From positions 186,001 through 250,000 of the forward strand of contig JAAEAF010001967.1 in NCBI GenBank assembly GCA_011037195.1: a stretch of 64,000 nt of DNA, read 5' to 3'. Position numbers and translations under genes: made by a program. Each line of letters begins with the position of its first letter. The first letter of the stretch is position 1. This document shows, one piece after another, positions 35,286 to 46,384 of this stretch. This stretch comes from Triatoma infestans (taxonomy: Eukaryota > Arthropoda > Insecta > Hemiptera > Reduviidae). A model generated the notes under the pieces. That model was not told the origin of the DNA, made no database searches, and saw only the letters and a list, made by a program, of their open reading frames with translations.

Positions 35286-35740
35286 GTGTATAGCATAGCC
35301 AAAAAAACGAGAAATCATAGAAGATGGAAACTTGATATTCCGTTTACGTATCACCATGGGATTTGACAGTACGTTATCTGTCAAGATTCCTCAACGGGAA
35401 GTACCACTTTACTAGTTGTATTTTTTTACGTTTCTGCAAATTTCTCAAAAATTGCTCCGACTATTTTCTTCAAACTTGGTATATCAAGTACATATACAAA
35501 AAGCTACAACTTTTATTTGAAACATTTCTCTGGGAAAATTCATTTAAGGGCGCTTTAAGAGGTTTTACAAGTTATGTTTTTCTCTAAATCATAGTTGGTA
35601 AAGTATAATTGGATGATGGATCATACAATTCAAGAGTTTTTTCAGTTTTTGACGAATTTCATTAAATTTGGTACACAAACTATAAAATTTGTCAATTATA
35701 ATTTTGAAAACTGAAATAAGAGAAAGTTGTGTAAGTGTTC
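35107..35740 (-). repeat. HL repeat, internally deleted
   Basis: - strand: 3' palindrome 'CTTACTCCTAGTAAGAGG' at 35121, (GT)n 35243-35281, one internal unit, then 'AATTTCATTAAATTTGGTAC', 'CAATTATAATTTTGAAAACT' and 5' end 'AGAGAAAGTTGTGTAAGTG'. The hairpin part of the 5' end is degraded and abuts a second 'ACTAGGAGTAAGAGAAAGTAA' at 35749-35769, a + strand 3' end. Confidence 0.8.
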
Positions 35741-35769
35741 GTAGTTGTGTACTAGGAGTAAGAGAAAGT

Positions 35770-36452
35770 AATAGTAAGAAATGGAACAGTTCCAATATTT
35801 TGCAAGGACTACCAGTTTTAAAATATAGTTGTACATTGCCTAAAATAGTGCTGTAATTGAAATATTGCTGTTGCCAAATATATATATCTCTATATTAGTA
35901 TTTTGATGAACATAATCATTCAATAATATTAGTAGTCAATAATATGTTTTCACATATCTAAACCTAAACCAGGGCACCATTCAATATTTTATTGTTCTTC
36001 AACACATCCAAGTATATTTCATAAATTATTAAGAATATTCGATTATAAACTAAAGTTTATGAAATATTTATTATATTCAGCAATATCTTTTTATAGTTAC
36101 TTAATTTTTTATTTCTTTAATTACTTACAGAAATAAAAGTCATGCAATAAATTGTAATAGCTTTGTAACCTATATACATATATATGATAACTGAATGTAT
36201 TAAATTACAGGTTCTAATTCATTTTATTTATTTATTTATTAACAATAACAACATAGTCAATATTTTCTAGTCAATAGAAATTAAGTTAAAGAAAATAAAT
36301 AAACTGTGTTAATATTTTGACCAATAAATTTGGTCAGTTTTTAATAAAACAATATTGGTCTCGCCCCAACATTTCGTATTATATTAAGGACATCATCAGT
36401 GCTACAAAATAATACAACAAACACATTCTTTTTTTTTAAGGTAGAAAAAAAT
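35770..36452. other. Unassigned region with a hammerhead-like motif
   Basis: AT-rich. At about 36355-36400 the - strand reads 'CACTGATGATGTCCTTAAT', then 'ACGAAATGTTGGGGCGAGAC', a degenerate hammerhead-like core (CUGAUGA ... CGAAA) with a partly formed stem II. Nothing else is recognised. Confidence 0.4.
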
Positions 36453-36487
36453 TCTGGTATGAAACACTCACACCAACTTTCTCTTTT

Positions 36488-36620
36488 TTGTTTTTATTTA
36501 TTATTATTTAAGACGTCTCAACATCTGTGGTCATTTGCGCCCGGAGCCTTCTCAGTGCACTGCCGGCCTCCGGACAGTGAGCTGTAGAGGCTCCTAGGAA
36601 GAGAATATCTAAGAGTAGCA
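36488..36620 (-). mobile_element. tRNA-derived SINE body (head missing)
   Basis: - strand copy of the 46113 SINE body. The + strand shows 'AAGACGTCTCAACATCTGTG', 'GCCTTCTCAGTGCACTGCCG', 'GGCCTCCGGACAGTGAGCTG' and 'GGCTCCTAGGAAGA', and ends 'ATCTAAGAGTAGCAC'. The middle dyad (GACAGTGTT...AACACTGTC) is deleted and the tRNA-like head is absent. It is inserted in the HL 5' region between 'CAACTTTCTCTT' and the segment equivalent to 'CAGTTTTCAAAATTG'. Confidence 0.75.
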
Positions 36621-36876
36621 CAACTTTATTGCAGTTTTTACAAAATTGTAATTGACAAATTTTATAGTTAGTATAAAACAAATTTAATGAAATTCGCGCC
36701 GTGTTTTTAGGACTGTTCAGTAAAAACGCACTTCCGTTTACCAATTTTCTTGAAAGTTGGAATTATAGCAGTCTATTTATTTCTAACTAATTTTGTTTGG
36801 ATAGTAAAATTGTATAATCAACTAAGATGGCACTTTAGAGAAAAACATAACTCCACCCTTCTCCTACATACCTCCT

Positions 36877-37653
36877 TGTAATAGCACCCATCCACAGCAA
36901 AGAGAATGCAGCCACAGCAGAGAGAAGAGAGGCCCTCTCTGGTTAACAGAGACTACTCTCTGACTTAGGCAGGCTAGAGTGGGAGAACCTGTGTATATAA
37001 GGCAGTGGGAATCTATCTAAAGGGATCATATACAGCCATACAACTGTACACCAGTCGTCGCATCGTGTCATATCTCTACTCTCACCATTCATTCTATCAT
37101 TTTCATTATAAAGTCTGTAATGTAATGGTGTGATGTGTATTTGTAGTAGCACGAGCGGTGTTGTAGAAAAAGGCTTGTATGTTTGTTTGAGATAGAAGTA
37201 TAAGAATAATTAAGAACACACTGTTAGAGTAAATTAAATATATTCTCTAAGAGAAATTAAGTATTTTGAATATCACAATAAATGCTTATAATAATTTCAT
37301 ATAACTTAATACTGGTATAGCTCTGATGTTTCCACCTCGATTTCTAGCACAAGTCTGTCTTTAAAGGAATCTCTTCTCTTTGTTCCTTCAATTCCTCTCC
37401 TGTGAGGAGAAGGGGTAGTACAATGCCATAATTGTTCTTGAACCGTACCAGTAACTGGACTTGTTATACCTGGCTTGCCCTTTTGCAAGGGAATGTCACA
37501 TTTCTGATTTTTTTATAATTTAATATTATTTCCAAGTTTCTTGCATCCATCACATGTCCAATGCAGTTAGTGTAAACTTAGCTTCATTATATTAGCGTCA
37601 GCATATCTCGTTCATTTAATCAAATCTAATTTCTCTCCTCAACACCCCATTAA
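36877..37653 (+). mobile_element. Solo LTR, family A (interrupted by LTR B)
   Basis: Begins TGTAATAGC, shares with 51265-51544 the blocks 'GAGGCCCTCTCTGG', 'GGCAGGCTAGAGTGGGAGAA', a TATA box ('GTGTATATAAGGC' at 36991-37003), 'CATCGTGTCATA' and 'AGCGTC-CATATCTCGT', and ends near CCCCATTAA. Flanks are CTCCT and ATCCT (one mismatch). No internal coding region remains. An LTR B copy (37116-37554) is inserted in it. + orientation follows from the TATA box. Confidence 0.75.
37116..37554. mobile_element. Solo LTR, family B, nested inside LTR A
   Basis: Reads TGTAATG...CCATCACA on the + strand, so relative to 19659-20161 it is inverted. Shared blocks, inverted, are 'GTATAACAAGTCC', 'CTACCCCTTCTCCTCACA', 'ACAGTGTGTTC', 'CAAACATACAAGCC' and 'ACAACACCGCTC'. 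Flanks are AGTC and TGTC (3 of 4 match), and LTR A resumes on the right with 'CAATGCAGTTAGTGT', equivalent to 'CAGTGCAGTTTGTGT' of the intact LTR A. Confidence 0.75.
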
Positions 37654-38225
37654 ATCCTTAAATGACTTTACCCGGAGAAATGTTGCAAATAAAAGTTGTA
37701 GCTCACCTATTTAGTTTAAAAATAAATCGTTGGAACCATCTTCGTGAAAATAATAGAAAACTGAAAAATATTTTTCAATAAAAACGCACTTGTGATCATC
37801 CAATTTTCTTCAAACTAGGAATTTCGAACCAAAAAAATTTGAAAAACTAGTTAATTGGTACTGCCCCCTTGATGGATTTTGCCCGAAATCTTCGTGTCTG
37901 ATGCGTTGATAGTATGCAAACGGAATATCAAGTTTGAACTGTTTGCGAATTTTCGTTTTTAAGATATGCTTTTTTCATACACATGCACACTCACACACAC
38001 GAACTTTCCTAAAAACCACTTTTTGGCCTCTGGGGACCTTAAAAACGAATATTTCCGGTGAAAACTCGATAAAGGAAATTTGACACGATTGCAATACTTT
38101 CTTTTACTAGGAGTAAGAGAAAGTGAACAGATGATAAATAATGATAACAGTAATAACTTCTTTTTCTATATTGATACCGTAAGCTTGTCTTTTCTTGATG
38201 CAAATAAAAAAAAAAAAAAAAAAAA

Positions 38226-39224
38226 TCTGGTGTGAAACACTCACACAACTTTCTCTTACTCTAGTTTTGAAAATTTTAATTGACAAATTTTAGAGTTTGT
38301 ATTACAAATTTGATGAAATTCGCCGAAAACTGAATAAAATGTTCAGTAAAAGCTTACTTCTGGTTTACTAATTTTCTTGAAACGCGGAATTTTAGCTGCC
38401 TATTTATTTATAATTTATTTTGTTTTGGATGGTAGAATTGTACAATCAACTATGATAGCACTTTAGAGAAATATATAACCCAACTCCTCCCCCAAAAGTG
38501 CCCTCAAATGAATTTTTCCAGAGAAATGTTTCAAAAAAAGTTGTAGATCTTTGTATGAATAGTTGATATAGGAACTTTAAAGAAAATCGTCGGAGCCATT
38601 TTTGAGAAAAGCGCAAGAAAGTAAAAAAAAAAAAATACCAAAAAAACTGAAAAATTCATTTCAAGAAAAACGCACTTCCGGTCATCCAATTTTGTTCAAA
38701 CTTGGAATTTCAATAACACATTTAATTATAATTAATAGTATTTAGAAGACAGAATTGTACAATAAACTGAAATAGCACTTTAGAAGAAAATCTAACCCCA
38801 CCCCTCCCCCAAAAGTGCCCTTAAATGAATTTCCTCGAAAAAATGTTTCAAATAAAAGTTGTATCTCTTTTTATTTGTAGTTGATACACCAAGTTTAAAG
38901 AAAACCGTTGGAGTCATTTTTGAGAAAATCGCAAAATAGTAAAAATAAAAAAACTAGTAAAGTGGTACTTCCGGTTGAGGAATCTTGACAGATAATGTAC
39001 TGTCAGGTCCCATGGTGATACCTAAACAGGATATCAAGATTCAACTTTCTACGGTTTTTCGTTTTTGAGCTATGCTATTCACATACCTACATTTACAGAC
39101 CATTTGCTAAAAACCACTTTTTTGGACTCAGGGGACCTCAAAACGGATATTTCCGGTGAAAACTCGATATCGAAAATTTGACACGATTATAATACTTCCT
39201 CTTACTAGAAGTAAGAGAAAGTAA
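38226..39224 (+). repeat. HL repeat, full-length without CA tract
   Basis: Starts 'TCTGGTGTGAAACACTCACA', anchors near 38357, 38680 and 38967, intact 3' palindrome 'CTCTTACTAGAAGTAAGAG'. The (CA)n core is reduced to 'CACATACCTACATTTACAG', showing that the family does not need a long CA tract. Confidence 0.9.
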
Positions 39225-39227
39225 AGC

Positions 39228-39890
39228 AAATAGCTGGAACCAGTTTCGAGGAAATCGCAAAAACTAAAAAAAAAAAAAATGCACGCGAACGTACATGCCA
39301 CTGCATACTGATTGGTAAAGAGAGAGCCTAAGAAATTGTAATTTGTTTTCGAGAACCAGTCTTAGCGAAACTCAGCTTAGAATGTCTGACATAAATCAAA
39401 ACAAAAGATATACTAAAAAAAAAAAATTGAATTTCTTCAAATTCTATCAACGCTTCTAGTGTGTACAATATTATGTAGGTGCTAAACACCATAAATTATA
39501 CAGAATTAATACTTTACAGAAAAGCATAATGCTTATTACTGTCTCCCCCCCTCCGAACCCCAAAAAATCATTATTACTGGGAAAATGTTTCAAGTAGAAG
39601 AGACAGGTATTTATGTGGATTGATAGTTTAAAGAAAACCGTTGGAGCTTTTCCACTGATAAAAGCCATTCAGTAAAGTCGCACTTCCGGTTGATGGAGTT
39701 GGCTCCAAAACTTCCTGTCTGATGCTGTGGTAGTATGTAAGCGGAATATACCCACAAACACACCATAATGACTTAAAAACATTTTTTTCGTATTCAGAGG
39801 ACCCCAAAACATTTATTTCCGGTCAAACTCCGGAAAACTGGCACGATTGTAACACTTCCTTTTACTATAGGACTAAGAGAAAGTAATACG
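39228..39890 (+). repeat. HL-related variant copy
   Basis: Order of blocks: 'AGCTGGAACCAGTTTCGAGG', 'TTTCAAGTAGAAGAGACAGG', 'GTCGCACTTCCGGTTGATGG', 'CTTCCTGTCTGATGCTGTGG', a very short CA tract, 'CGTATTCAGAGGACCCCAAA' and 3' end 'GACTAAGAGAAAGTAA'. Same variant group as 24441-24760. Directly behind the preceding HL copy in the same orientation. Confidence 0.75.
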
Positions 39891-40372
39891 TTATTTATAA
39901 TCGGATTTACCCTTAAAAAAAAAGAAAAAAAAAAAAGATATATTTATTTTAAGTTAATGTTCATTTTTATCTAATTAAAGTAAATTATTAATCAGAAAAT
40001 ACGAAAACAATATCATTGACTTTTGAATTTGATTGATAATTTCTAAAACATTTATTACACGTGATTTTCCATTTTTATGTGCGTGATAATATTGGCTTTT
40101 TTTTTTTTACATATCTACCGTCTGCAAGAGGGGGATTTTCGTAATTTTTTTTTTTTGCATTAATTTCATTCGATTGGGTTTAAAATTATCAAAAATAATA
40201 ATTTAATTAGAATCGGGTGAATGCACAAAATTTCCAGAACGCTTGTGTTTATTATGAAAAATATCTATTTATGTGTTGTGATGGAAATCAACTCCCTCTG
40301 TACGTACTTGACGAACCATACTCCCAAGATGAGGTAAATCTAAAACTGGTTAGGGATTAATAAAAAACAAAA
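39891..40372. other. Unassigned AT-rich region
   Basis: No gene or named repeat recognised; homopolymer A and T runs. Confidence 0.35.
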
Positions 40373-41217
40373 TCTGGTGCGAAACACGCACACAACTTTC
40401 TCTTACTCCAGTGTTCAAAATTGTAATTGACAAATTTTAAAGTTTGTGTACTAAAGTTGATGAAATTCGTTGGTTTTCGTCGAAAACTAAAAACAATGTT
40501 CACTAAAAGCGCACTTCCGGTTTACTAATTTTCTTGAAACTCGGAATTTTGGCCATCTATTTATTTCTAATTAATTTTGTTTAGATGGTAGAAATGTATA
40601 ACCACCTTATGATAGCACTTTAGTGAAAAACATAACCCCACCATTCCCCCAAAAGCCCCCTTAAATGACTTCACCAGGAGAAATGTTTCAAATAAAAGTT
40701 GTAGCTCTTTATATGTGCAGTACACATTCGTAATTTAAAGAAAATCGTTGGAGCCGTTTTCGAGAAAGTACCAAAAACTGAAAAATACATTTCAGTAAAA
40801 ACACACTTCAGGTCATTTGATTTTTTCAAACTCGCAATTTCAACAACGCATTTAACTCTAATTAATATTATTTAGGTGACAGAATTCTATAATAAACTAA
40901 AATAGCACTTCAGATGAAAACCTAATCCCACCCCTCCCTCGAAAGTGCCCTTAAATGAATTTTCCCGGAGAAATGTTTAAAAAAAAGTTGAGATCTTTGT
41001 ATGTGTAGTTGATGTACGAAGTTAGAAGAAAATCGTCGGAGCTATTTTTGAGAAAATTGCAAAAAAAACAACAAAAACCTAGTAAAGTGGTACTTCTGGT
41101 TGAGAAATTTTGACAGATAACTACTGTCAGATCCCATGGTGATACCTAAACAGAATATCAAGTTTCAACTTTCTACGGTTTTTCGGTTTTGAGCTATGCT
41201 GTTCAGATACACACACA

Positions 41218-41250
<33 letters not shown>

Positions 41251-41300
41251 ACAGAGAGAGAGAGAGAGAGCCCATATGCTGAAAACCACTTTTTTGAGAT
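40373..41300 (+). repeat. HL repeat truncated just past the microsatellite
   Basis: Starts 'TCTGGTGCGAAACACGCACA' (both sides of the 5' hairpin carry the compensating T-to-C change: GTGCG/CGCAC). Anchors near 40510, 40805 and 41090; (CA)n 41211-41248 followed by (AG)n 41253-41270 and 'GCTGAAAACCACTTTTTTG'. The sequence then leaves HL, so the 3' palindrome is missing. Confidence 0.85.
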
Positions 41301-42390
41301 GACGGTTTTGGAAAAGAATAATTAAAAGTGATGACAAAATCTATAACAAGCTTAAACAGTAAAAGGGGCCTTATAGCTCAATCAGAGAAGTTTATCAAGA
41401 TTAGTTGGGGAAGAAAAGACAAAGCGTTGCGTTCTGTGAAACTTTGAAGGTATTTTGAATTTTGCTTGATACGAGACGGCAGAGCTATTGGCTTTGAAAT
41501 TTATACTGAATAGCTGTTCGTTTTAAGACAACGAAATACCAGGAAATGACACAGATGAGAGAGAGCTGATCAATTAAAGATTTGAAATGAACGAAGTTGG
41601 TAGAGAGTAAAATTTCTTTTTTATTGGTCGGATATTATTAATTCTTGCGCAACAAGAACTTTGTGGGTAGAAACTTAATCTAAAGTTCTACATAACTATA
41701 ATTACTAAATCCATTTTGCCATAGAGAGGACTTTGTAGATAAAACAATTACTATGTAACACTACTATCTAGGAAAGTTTAAATTGTAGAATAAAATTACA
41801 TTTATTACCTAGCAGTTTTAATGGAGTTTACTATCTGATCTGATTGTGTTTAGATCGGCTGTTTCGTTTTTGTCGGGTTTCTAATAGTTGTAGAATTTTG
41901 ATTTTTGACATTATCAGAGATTAATATGTGATTTAGTACTGACAAAATAAAATTTGAAATAATTCTAACCAGTAGTTTATGAGTTATCTATTATTAGAAT
42001 TCAAGTTAAAAGAGTTGGTGGATGTGTGGATTGTTTGAACAGACAAACTCATAGGTAAATTCTGCCCTTTGTTATTAAAAGAAGAGCGTCATAAAAATAT
42101 TTACATTAATATAGGCATATGTGATCGGGTTTTGTTTACATAATAACATTTTGTTTTTGTTTACATTTTACTTTTACCATTAAATACGTCGTATTTTCTT
42201 CATAATAAAATTGGAAGTAATTGTTTTAAATTAAATTTATTCTTCCTTCATAGTTGGAAAATTCAAAAACTTAATTGAATTACAACATAAGAATTTAAGA
42301 TTAGTTCAGGTAATTAATTTAATTGTTTTGCTTAATTAGTGCCGGTTTATGTCTGGATTTCCATTTCCATAGTTTAAAGCGACATAAAAG
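41301..42390. other. Unassigned region
   Basis: No supported gene or named repeat. AT-rich. Confidence 0.35.
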
Positions 42391-42734
42391 CTCTCCTGAA
42401 GATTCTGGAGGAAAAAAAAACAGCTGACCGGAAGTGAGTTTATACTGAACAGTTTTCTGCGTTTTTTCCGTAAATTTATCGACTCTATGAATACGGAGAC
42501 CTATAAGTTTTATTTGACACTTTTTTCCGAGAATGTTCATTTAAAGAAGTCTTGGGGGGGGGGGGGGAGTTATGCTTTCCTCCAAACAGTCATTTTTATT
42601 AAGTTTAGATTCTTCCATTGATATCAAACTGAAGATAAACATTTGGTAAAAATTATACGTCTGTAGAAAATGTATCAGTTATAATTATGCAAACTGCAGT
42701 AAGAGGAAATCGGGTGAGTGTTTCACATCAGATT
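42391..42734 (-). repeat. HL repeat, 5' part
   Basis: - strand: 'CAGCTGACCGGAAGTGAGTT', 'CTATAAGTTTTATTTGACAC', a G-run at 42555-42567 in the place of the C-rich block, and 5' end 'GGGTGAGTGTTTCACATCAG'. It ends directly against the 3' end of the next - strand copy, forming a head-to-tail junction 'CAGATTTTTACTTTCTC'. Confidence 0.7.
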
Positions 42735-43977
42735 TTTACTTTCTCTTACTCCTAATAAGAGGAAGTATTGTTATCGTATCAAATTTTCGATATCGCATTT
42801 TCACCGGAAATATCCCTTTTGAGGTCCCCTGGGTCCAAAAAAAGTGGTTTTTAGCAAATGGTCTCTGTGTGTGTACGAGTATGTATGTATGTGAACAGCA
42901 TAGCTAAAAAACGAAAAATCGTAGAAAGTTCAAACTTGATATTCCGCTTGGAATCCGACAGTAGGTTAATTGACAAAATTCCCCAACCGGAAGTACTATT
43001 TTACTAGTTGTTTTTTTCACTTTTTTGAGGTTTTCTCAAAAATGGCTCCGACGATTTCGTTCAAACTTGGTATATCAACTACTCTTAAAAAATCTACTAG
43101 TCCAAAAAAGTGATTTTTAGAAAATGGTCTGTACGTGTGTGTGTATGTGAACAGCATAGCTCAAAAACGAAAAATCGTAGAAAGTTCAAACTTGATATTC
43201 CGCTTGAAATCCGACAGTAGGTTAACTGACAAAATTCCCCAACCGGAAGTACCATTTTACTAGGTGTTTTTTTTCACTTTTTTGAGGTTTTCTCAAAAAT
43301 GGCTCCGACGATTTTCTTCAAACTTGGTATATTAACTACTCTTACAAAGATATACTAGTCCAAAAAAGTGATTTTTAGAAAATGTGTGTGTGTATGTATG
43401 TGAACAGCATAGCTCAAAAACGAAAAATTGTAGAAAGTTCAAACTTGATATTCCGTTTAGGTAACACCATGGGAACCGACAGTACGTTATCTGTCAATAT
43501 TCCCCAACCGGAAGTACCACTTTACAAGTTGTTTTTTTTTCACTTTTTTGCGATTTTATCAAAAATGGCTCTGACGATTTTCTTGAAACTTGATATATCA
43601 ACTACTCTTACAAAAATCTACAACTTTTATTTGAAACATTTGTATGGAAAAATTCATTTAAGGGCACTTTTGGGGTAAGGGAAGTGATTAGGATGCCCTC
43701 TAAAGTGTTATTTCAGTTTATTACACAATTCTATCATCTAAATAATATTAATTTGAATTAAATATGATGTTGAATTTGCGAGGTTGAAGAAAATCAGAAG
43801 ACCGGAAGTGCGTTTTTACTGAACAGTTTTTTTTTTTCAGTTTTTGCTATTTTCTCCATAAAAACATCAATGAATTTCATTAAATATGGTGTACCAACTA
43901 TAAAGTTTGTTGTCGATTACAATTTTGAAAACTGGAGTAAGAGAAAGTTGTGTGAGTGTTTCACACCAGATTTTTTT
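42735..43977 (-). repeat. HL repeat with tandemly tripled 3' section
   Basis: - strand: 3' palindrome 'CTTACTCCTAATAAGAGG' at 42746 and 5' hairpin 'GTGTGAGTGTTTCACACC' near 43952-43969. The segment from 'TCCAAAAAAGTG' through 'AACAGCATAGCT', 'AACTTGATATTCCG' and 'CTCCGACGATTT' occurs three times, starting near 42834, 43101 and 43359 (spacing 267 and 258). The copy is therefore about 1.24 kb instead of ~1 kb. Confidence 0.9.
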
Positions 43978-44534
43978 TTTTTAATAAATTAATAATAAAT
44001 TATTCTAGTAATGATATTTTATTTTTAAAATAAAAAAATATTTTAGAAATATTATATTTTATTTAGGAATATGTTAGATTAGATTTAATCTGTTTATTAA
44101 AACGACTACAATCTAAGTTAATTAGGTGTTAACATTTTTTTTATTCATTAAATAACACGACAATAGCTTTGTGTACACGGTATTTTCCATAATGGTCTTT
44201 TTTCATGTTATAAACATATTTTTAAATTTTAAAATATCTTTTTTAGAAACCTCCTATTTGAATTTGTTTTATCACTTTATTTTTTATTATTTAACAAAAT
44301 TAACAATTACTTTTGGACAAACATTCACATAATTTAATTTAAATTAATTAGCAGGAGATTAATTTAAACAAAATCAAAATCATAAAAATATTAATTAGTT
44401 TTTTAAATAATAATGGAATTATAGTTTTCTCTAATTGAGATTAAATAATACATTTCATTGTCGTCTTTAAAAACCATAGTGTAACTTTTTTTTCACGTTA
44501 CAATTCAAAAATGGTTTGTTTACTCACCTATTAA
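43978..44534. other. Unassigned very AT-rich region
   Basis: No gene or named repeat recognised. Confidence 0.35.
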
Positions 44535-45350
44535 GCTTACTCCATAAAATACACTCCATCATTTACTATAACTTTGAACCTATCTCTGAGCCAAGGAACT
44601 ATCTCTGGAGGCAAAAACTCCAAACATCCTGTTTCTCCTTCTCCGTATTTGTAATTTTTTTACTACGTAATAAGTGCGCCATAGAATGGTAGAGATGATA
44701 ATCAGAGTAGGCTAGGACTGGCTAGAAGCTGGCTGTGGGAAGGGCACAAAATTCAAATCTTTCAGAACGTTTCACGTGACGTACATGGCCTTGCGATGCT
44801 TTGTTGAAAATAACCCAAGAGGGATATTTTATTTAGCCAAAACGTAGTATACGCATTCTAGCTGAATATACTAGAATTTGGATATAATCACAAGACCGTC
44901 AGCAACCGAAATGAATGACCCACCACACGAACAGCATCACTTTTTTTCTCAAATCTTTCACTTCGGAGAACGGGTACAGTTAGTTGGCCTGATCTTACCC
45001 ATTGTTTTTGTTTTGTTCGGGATGCCGTAATAAACCCACTTTTCTATGTAAATAATTATTCGTTTAATGAAACAAAAAACATTCTGGTTTTGAAAAAGTG
45101 TTTTACAAAACTTCAATTCCGCGTGGAGCTCTTGCTAGGGCGTAAAAGTTGATGTAGAATGCTTCGGCAATTTCTGGGAACTAAGCCGGTTGCTCTAAGG
45201 TGGTGGTTTATAGTTGAGTTGGACACTTTCAGGGATACGCCTAATTCACTTGAAAGTTTGCTGGTGATGTTTCAAGGATCCACTGCAAGAGTCAAAGAGA
45301 GAGAACGCCCTGGACAAAATTTACTTTCCAGTCTCACCCTCTCTAAATGT
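44535..45350 (-). pseudogene. Dead mariner transposase
   Basis: The - strand reads, in several frames, as a mariner-type (Tc1/mariner superfamily) transposase. Near 45260-45190 is 'SLKVSNSTINHHLRATGLVP', matching the helix-turn-helix region V-S-x-x-T-I-x-R-H-L-x-x-x-G. Near 45040 is 'IYIEKWVYYGIPN', the D-E-K-W-V-x-Y-D-N-P block with the first catalytic Asp lost. Near 44920 is 'MLFVWWVIH' (compare M-L-C-V-W-W-D). Near 44790 the second-Asp region has become 'VIFNKASQGHV'. 44712-44680 encodes 'SDYHLYHSMAH' (P-S-D-Y-H-L-F-x-S-M), where the third Asp survives. Many stops; terminal inverted repeats were not located. Non-functional. Confidence 0.85.
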
Positions 45351-46112
45351 TTTTGAACTAGACCAGTGCAGCCAGCGTGGAAACAGAGCCATCCCCCTCT
45401 ACTTCATTAATTTTGGATACGGCATTTATGGTGTTATAACCTTTTTTAAAGTAGAGACGCAAAATCACCTGAATTTATAGATTAAAATTGGCCATTGAAT
45501 AGATCGCTCAAAAATCGTATAGATTTTTCCATAAGCTGATATAAGCATAAACTGAAATTAAAAGGGGTACGTAATAAGAAACTTTTGATCAACATAGTTT
45601 GTATACAGTATGAATACTGTTTAGGACACCCTAATATAATTATTAGTACCTTCTTAATTAATTAGACGTCTGAACCATTTTGTACTTTATGAAATAGAAC
45701 AAGAAAATTCTCTCTATATTTAGGCGAATTGTTATTATTATGAGAGAGAATTGAGTTTTAGTTAGAAGCAGTAAGAAATCCTGACTGCACATACACGTAG
45801 CAGGGAACGTTTGAATAAATAGTGGAACCTTTCACTTTTATTTTGTAACATATTTCCAAAAAAAAAAATTCATTTTATCTTGTTTAGAATCTGTGCCATT
45901 AAATTTTAAAATGTTATTTGAATTTATATAATGTTTTGGCGCACTCTTCTGGATTACAGGGTAAACATATTCTATCTGTCGAAGTTACCAGTCAAATTTA
46001 CCCCACTACCTCTATATTTATTTATGTTGCAATAAATGTGTTAAATTTCCAAGTTTAAAGAAAATTTGTCTTTTCGATTTCTTTTTTATTTATAATTGTA
46101 TTAATTATATTA
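45351..46112. other. Unassigned region
   Basis: No supported gene or named repeat. AT-rich. Confidence 0.35.
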
Positions 46113-46333
46113 GGGTGGGGGATAGCTAAGTGGTTAGCGTACTGGACTCCCACGCGGAGGTCCCGGGTTCGAGTCCAGCTGCTACCCTTAGATTTTTTCT
46201 TCCTAGGAGCCTCTTACAGCTCACTGTTCACTGATGGACAGTGTTGTCTGTAGCGAGAGAACACTGTCCGGAGGCTGGCAGTGCCAATGACCACAGATGT
46301 TGACGCTCCTTAAATTTAAAAAAAAAAATTGCA
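46113..46333 (+). mobile_element. tRNA-derived SINE, most complete copy
   Basis: The head (46113-46188) has A-box 'TAGCTAAGTGG' and B-box 'GGTTCGAGTCC'; ends 'GGGTGG' and 'CTACCC' can pair as an acceptor-like stem, with three extra bases before the A-box. The body (46189-46315) holds the dyad 'GGACAGTGTTGTCTG' / 'GAGAACACTGTCCGGAGGC' and 'GACCACAGATGTTGACGC'. It ends 'CTTAAATTTAAAAAAAAAA'. Pol III transcription is implied by the A and B boxes. The tail is A-rich, so mobilisation by a poly-A-recognising LINE is plausible. The master tRNA is not identified. Confidence 0.85.
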
Positions 46334-46384
46334 GTATAAGAAGAAAGTCGTGTGGTGTTTCAGATCAGATTTTTTTTTTTTTTT
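46334..46384 (-). repeat. HL repeat, 5' end remnant
   Basis: 'AAGAAGAAAGTCGTGTGGTG' and 'TTTCAGATCAGATTTTTTTT' form a - strand HL 5' end with a weakened hairpin. Only this end remains; it sits between the SINE and the 3' end of the next HL copy. Confidence 0.6.

Larger units (their letters stand above)
36453..38127 (+). repeat. HL repeat carrying nested insertions
   Basis: 5' end 'TCTGGTATGAAACACTCACA' at 36453; interrupted by a SINE (36488-36620) and by LTR A (36877-37653, itself holding LTR B). The HL body resumes with 'TTTACCCGGAGAAATGTTGC' and 'AAATAAAAGTTGTAGCTC', and ends 'TTACTAGGAGTAAGAGAAAG' at 38126. Removing the three insertions leaves blocks in the normal HL order. Confidence 0.8.

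Noticed and set aside
45159..45356. 65-codon + strand frame
   Set aside because: Antisense of the dead mariner transposase.
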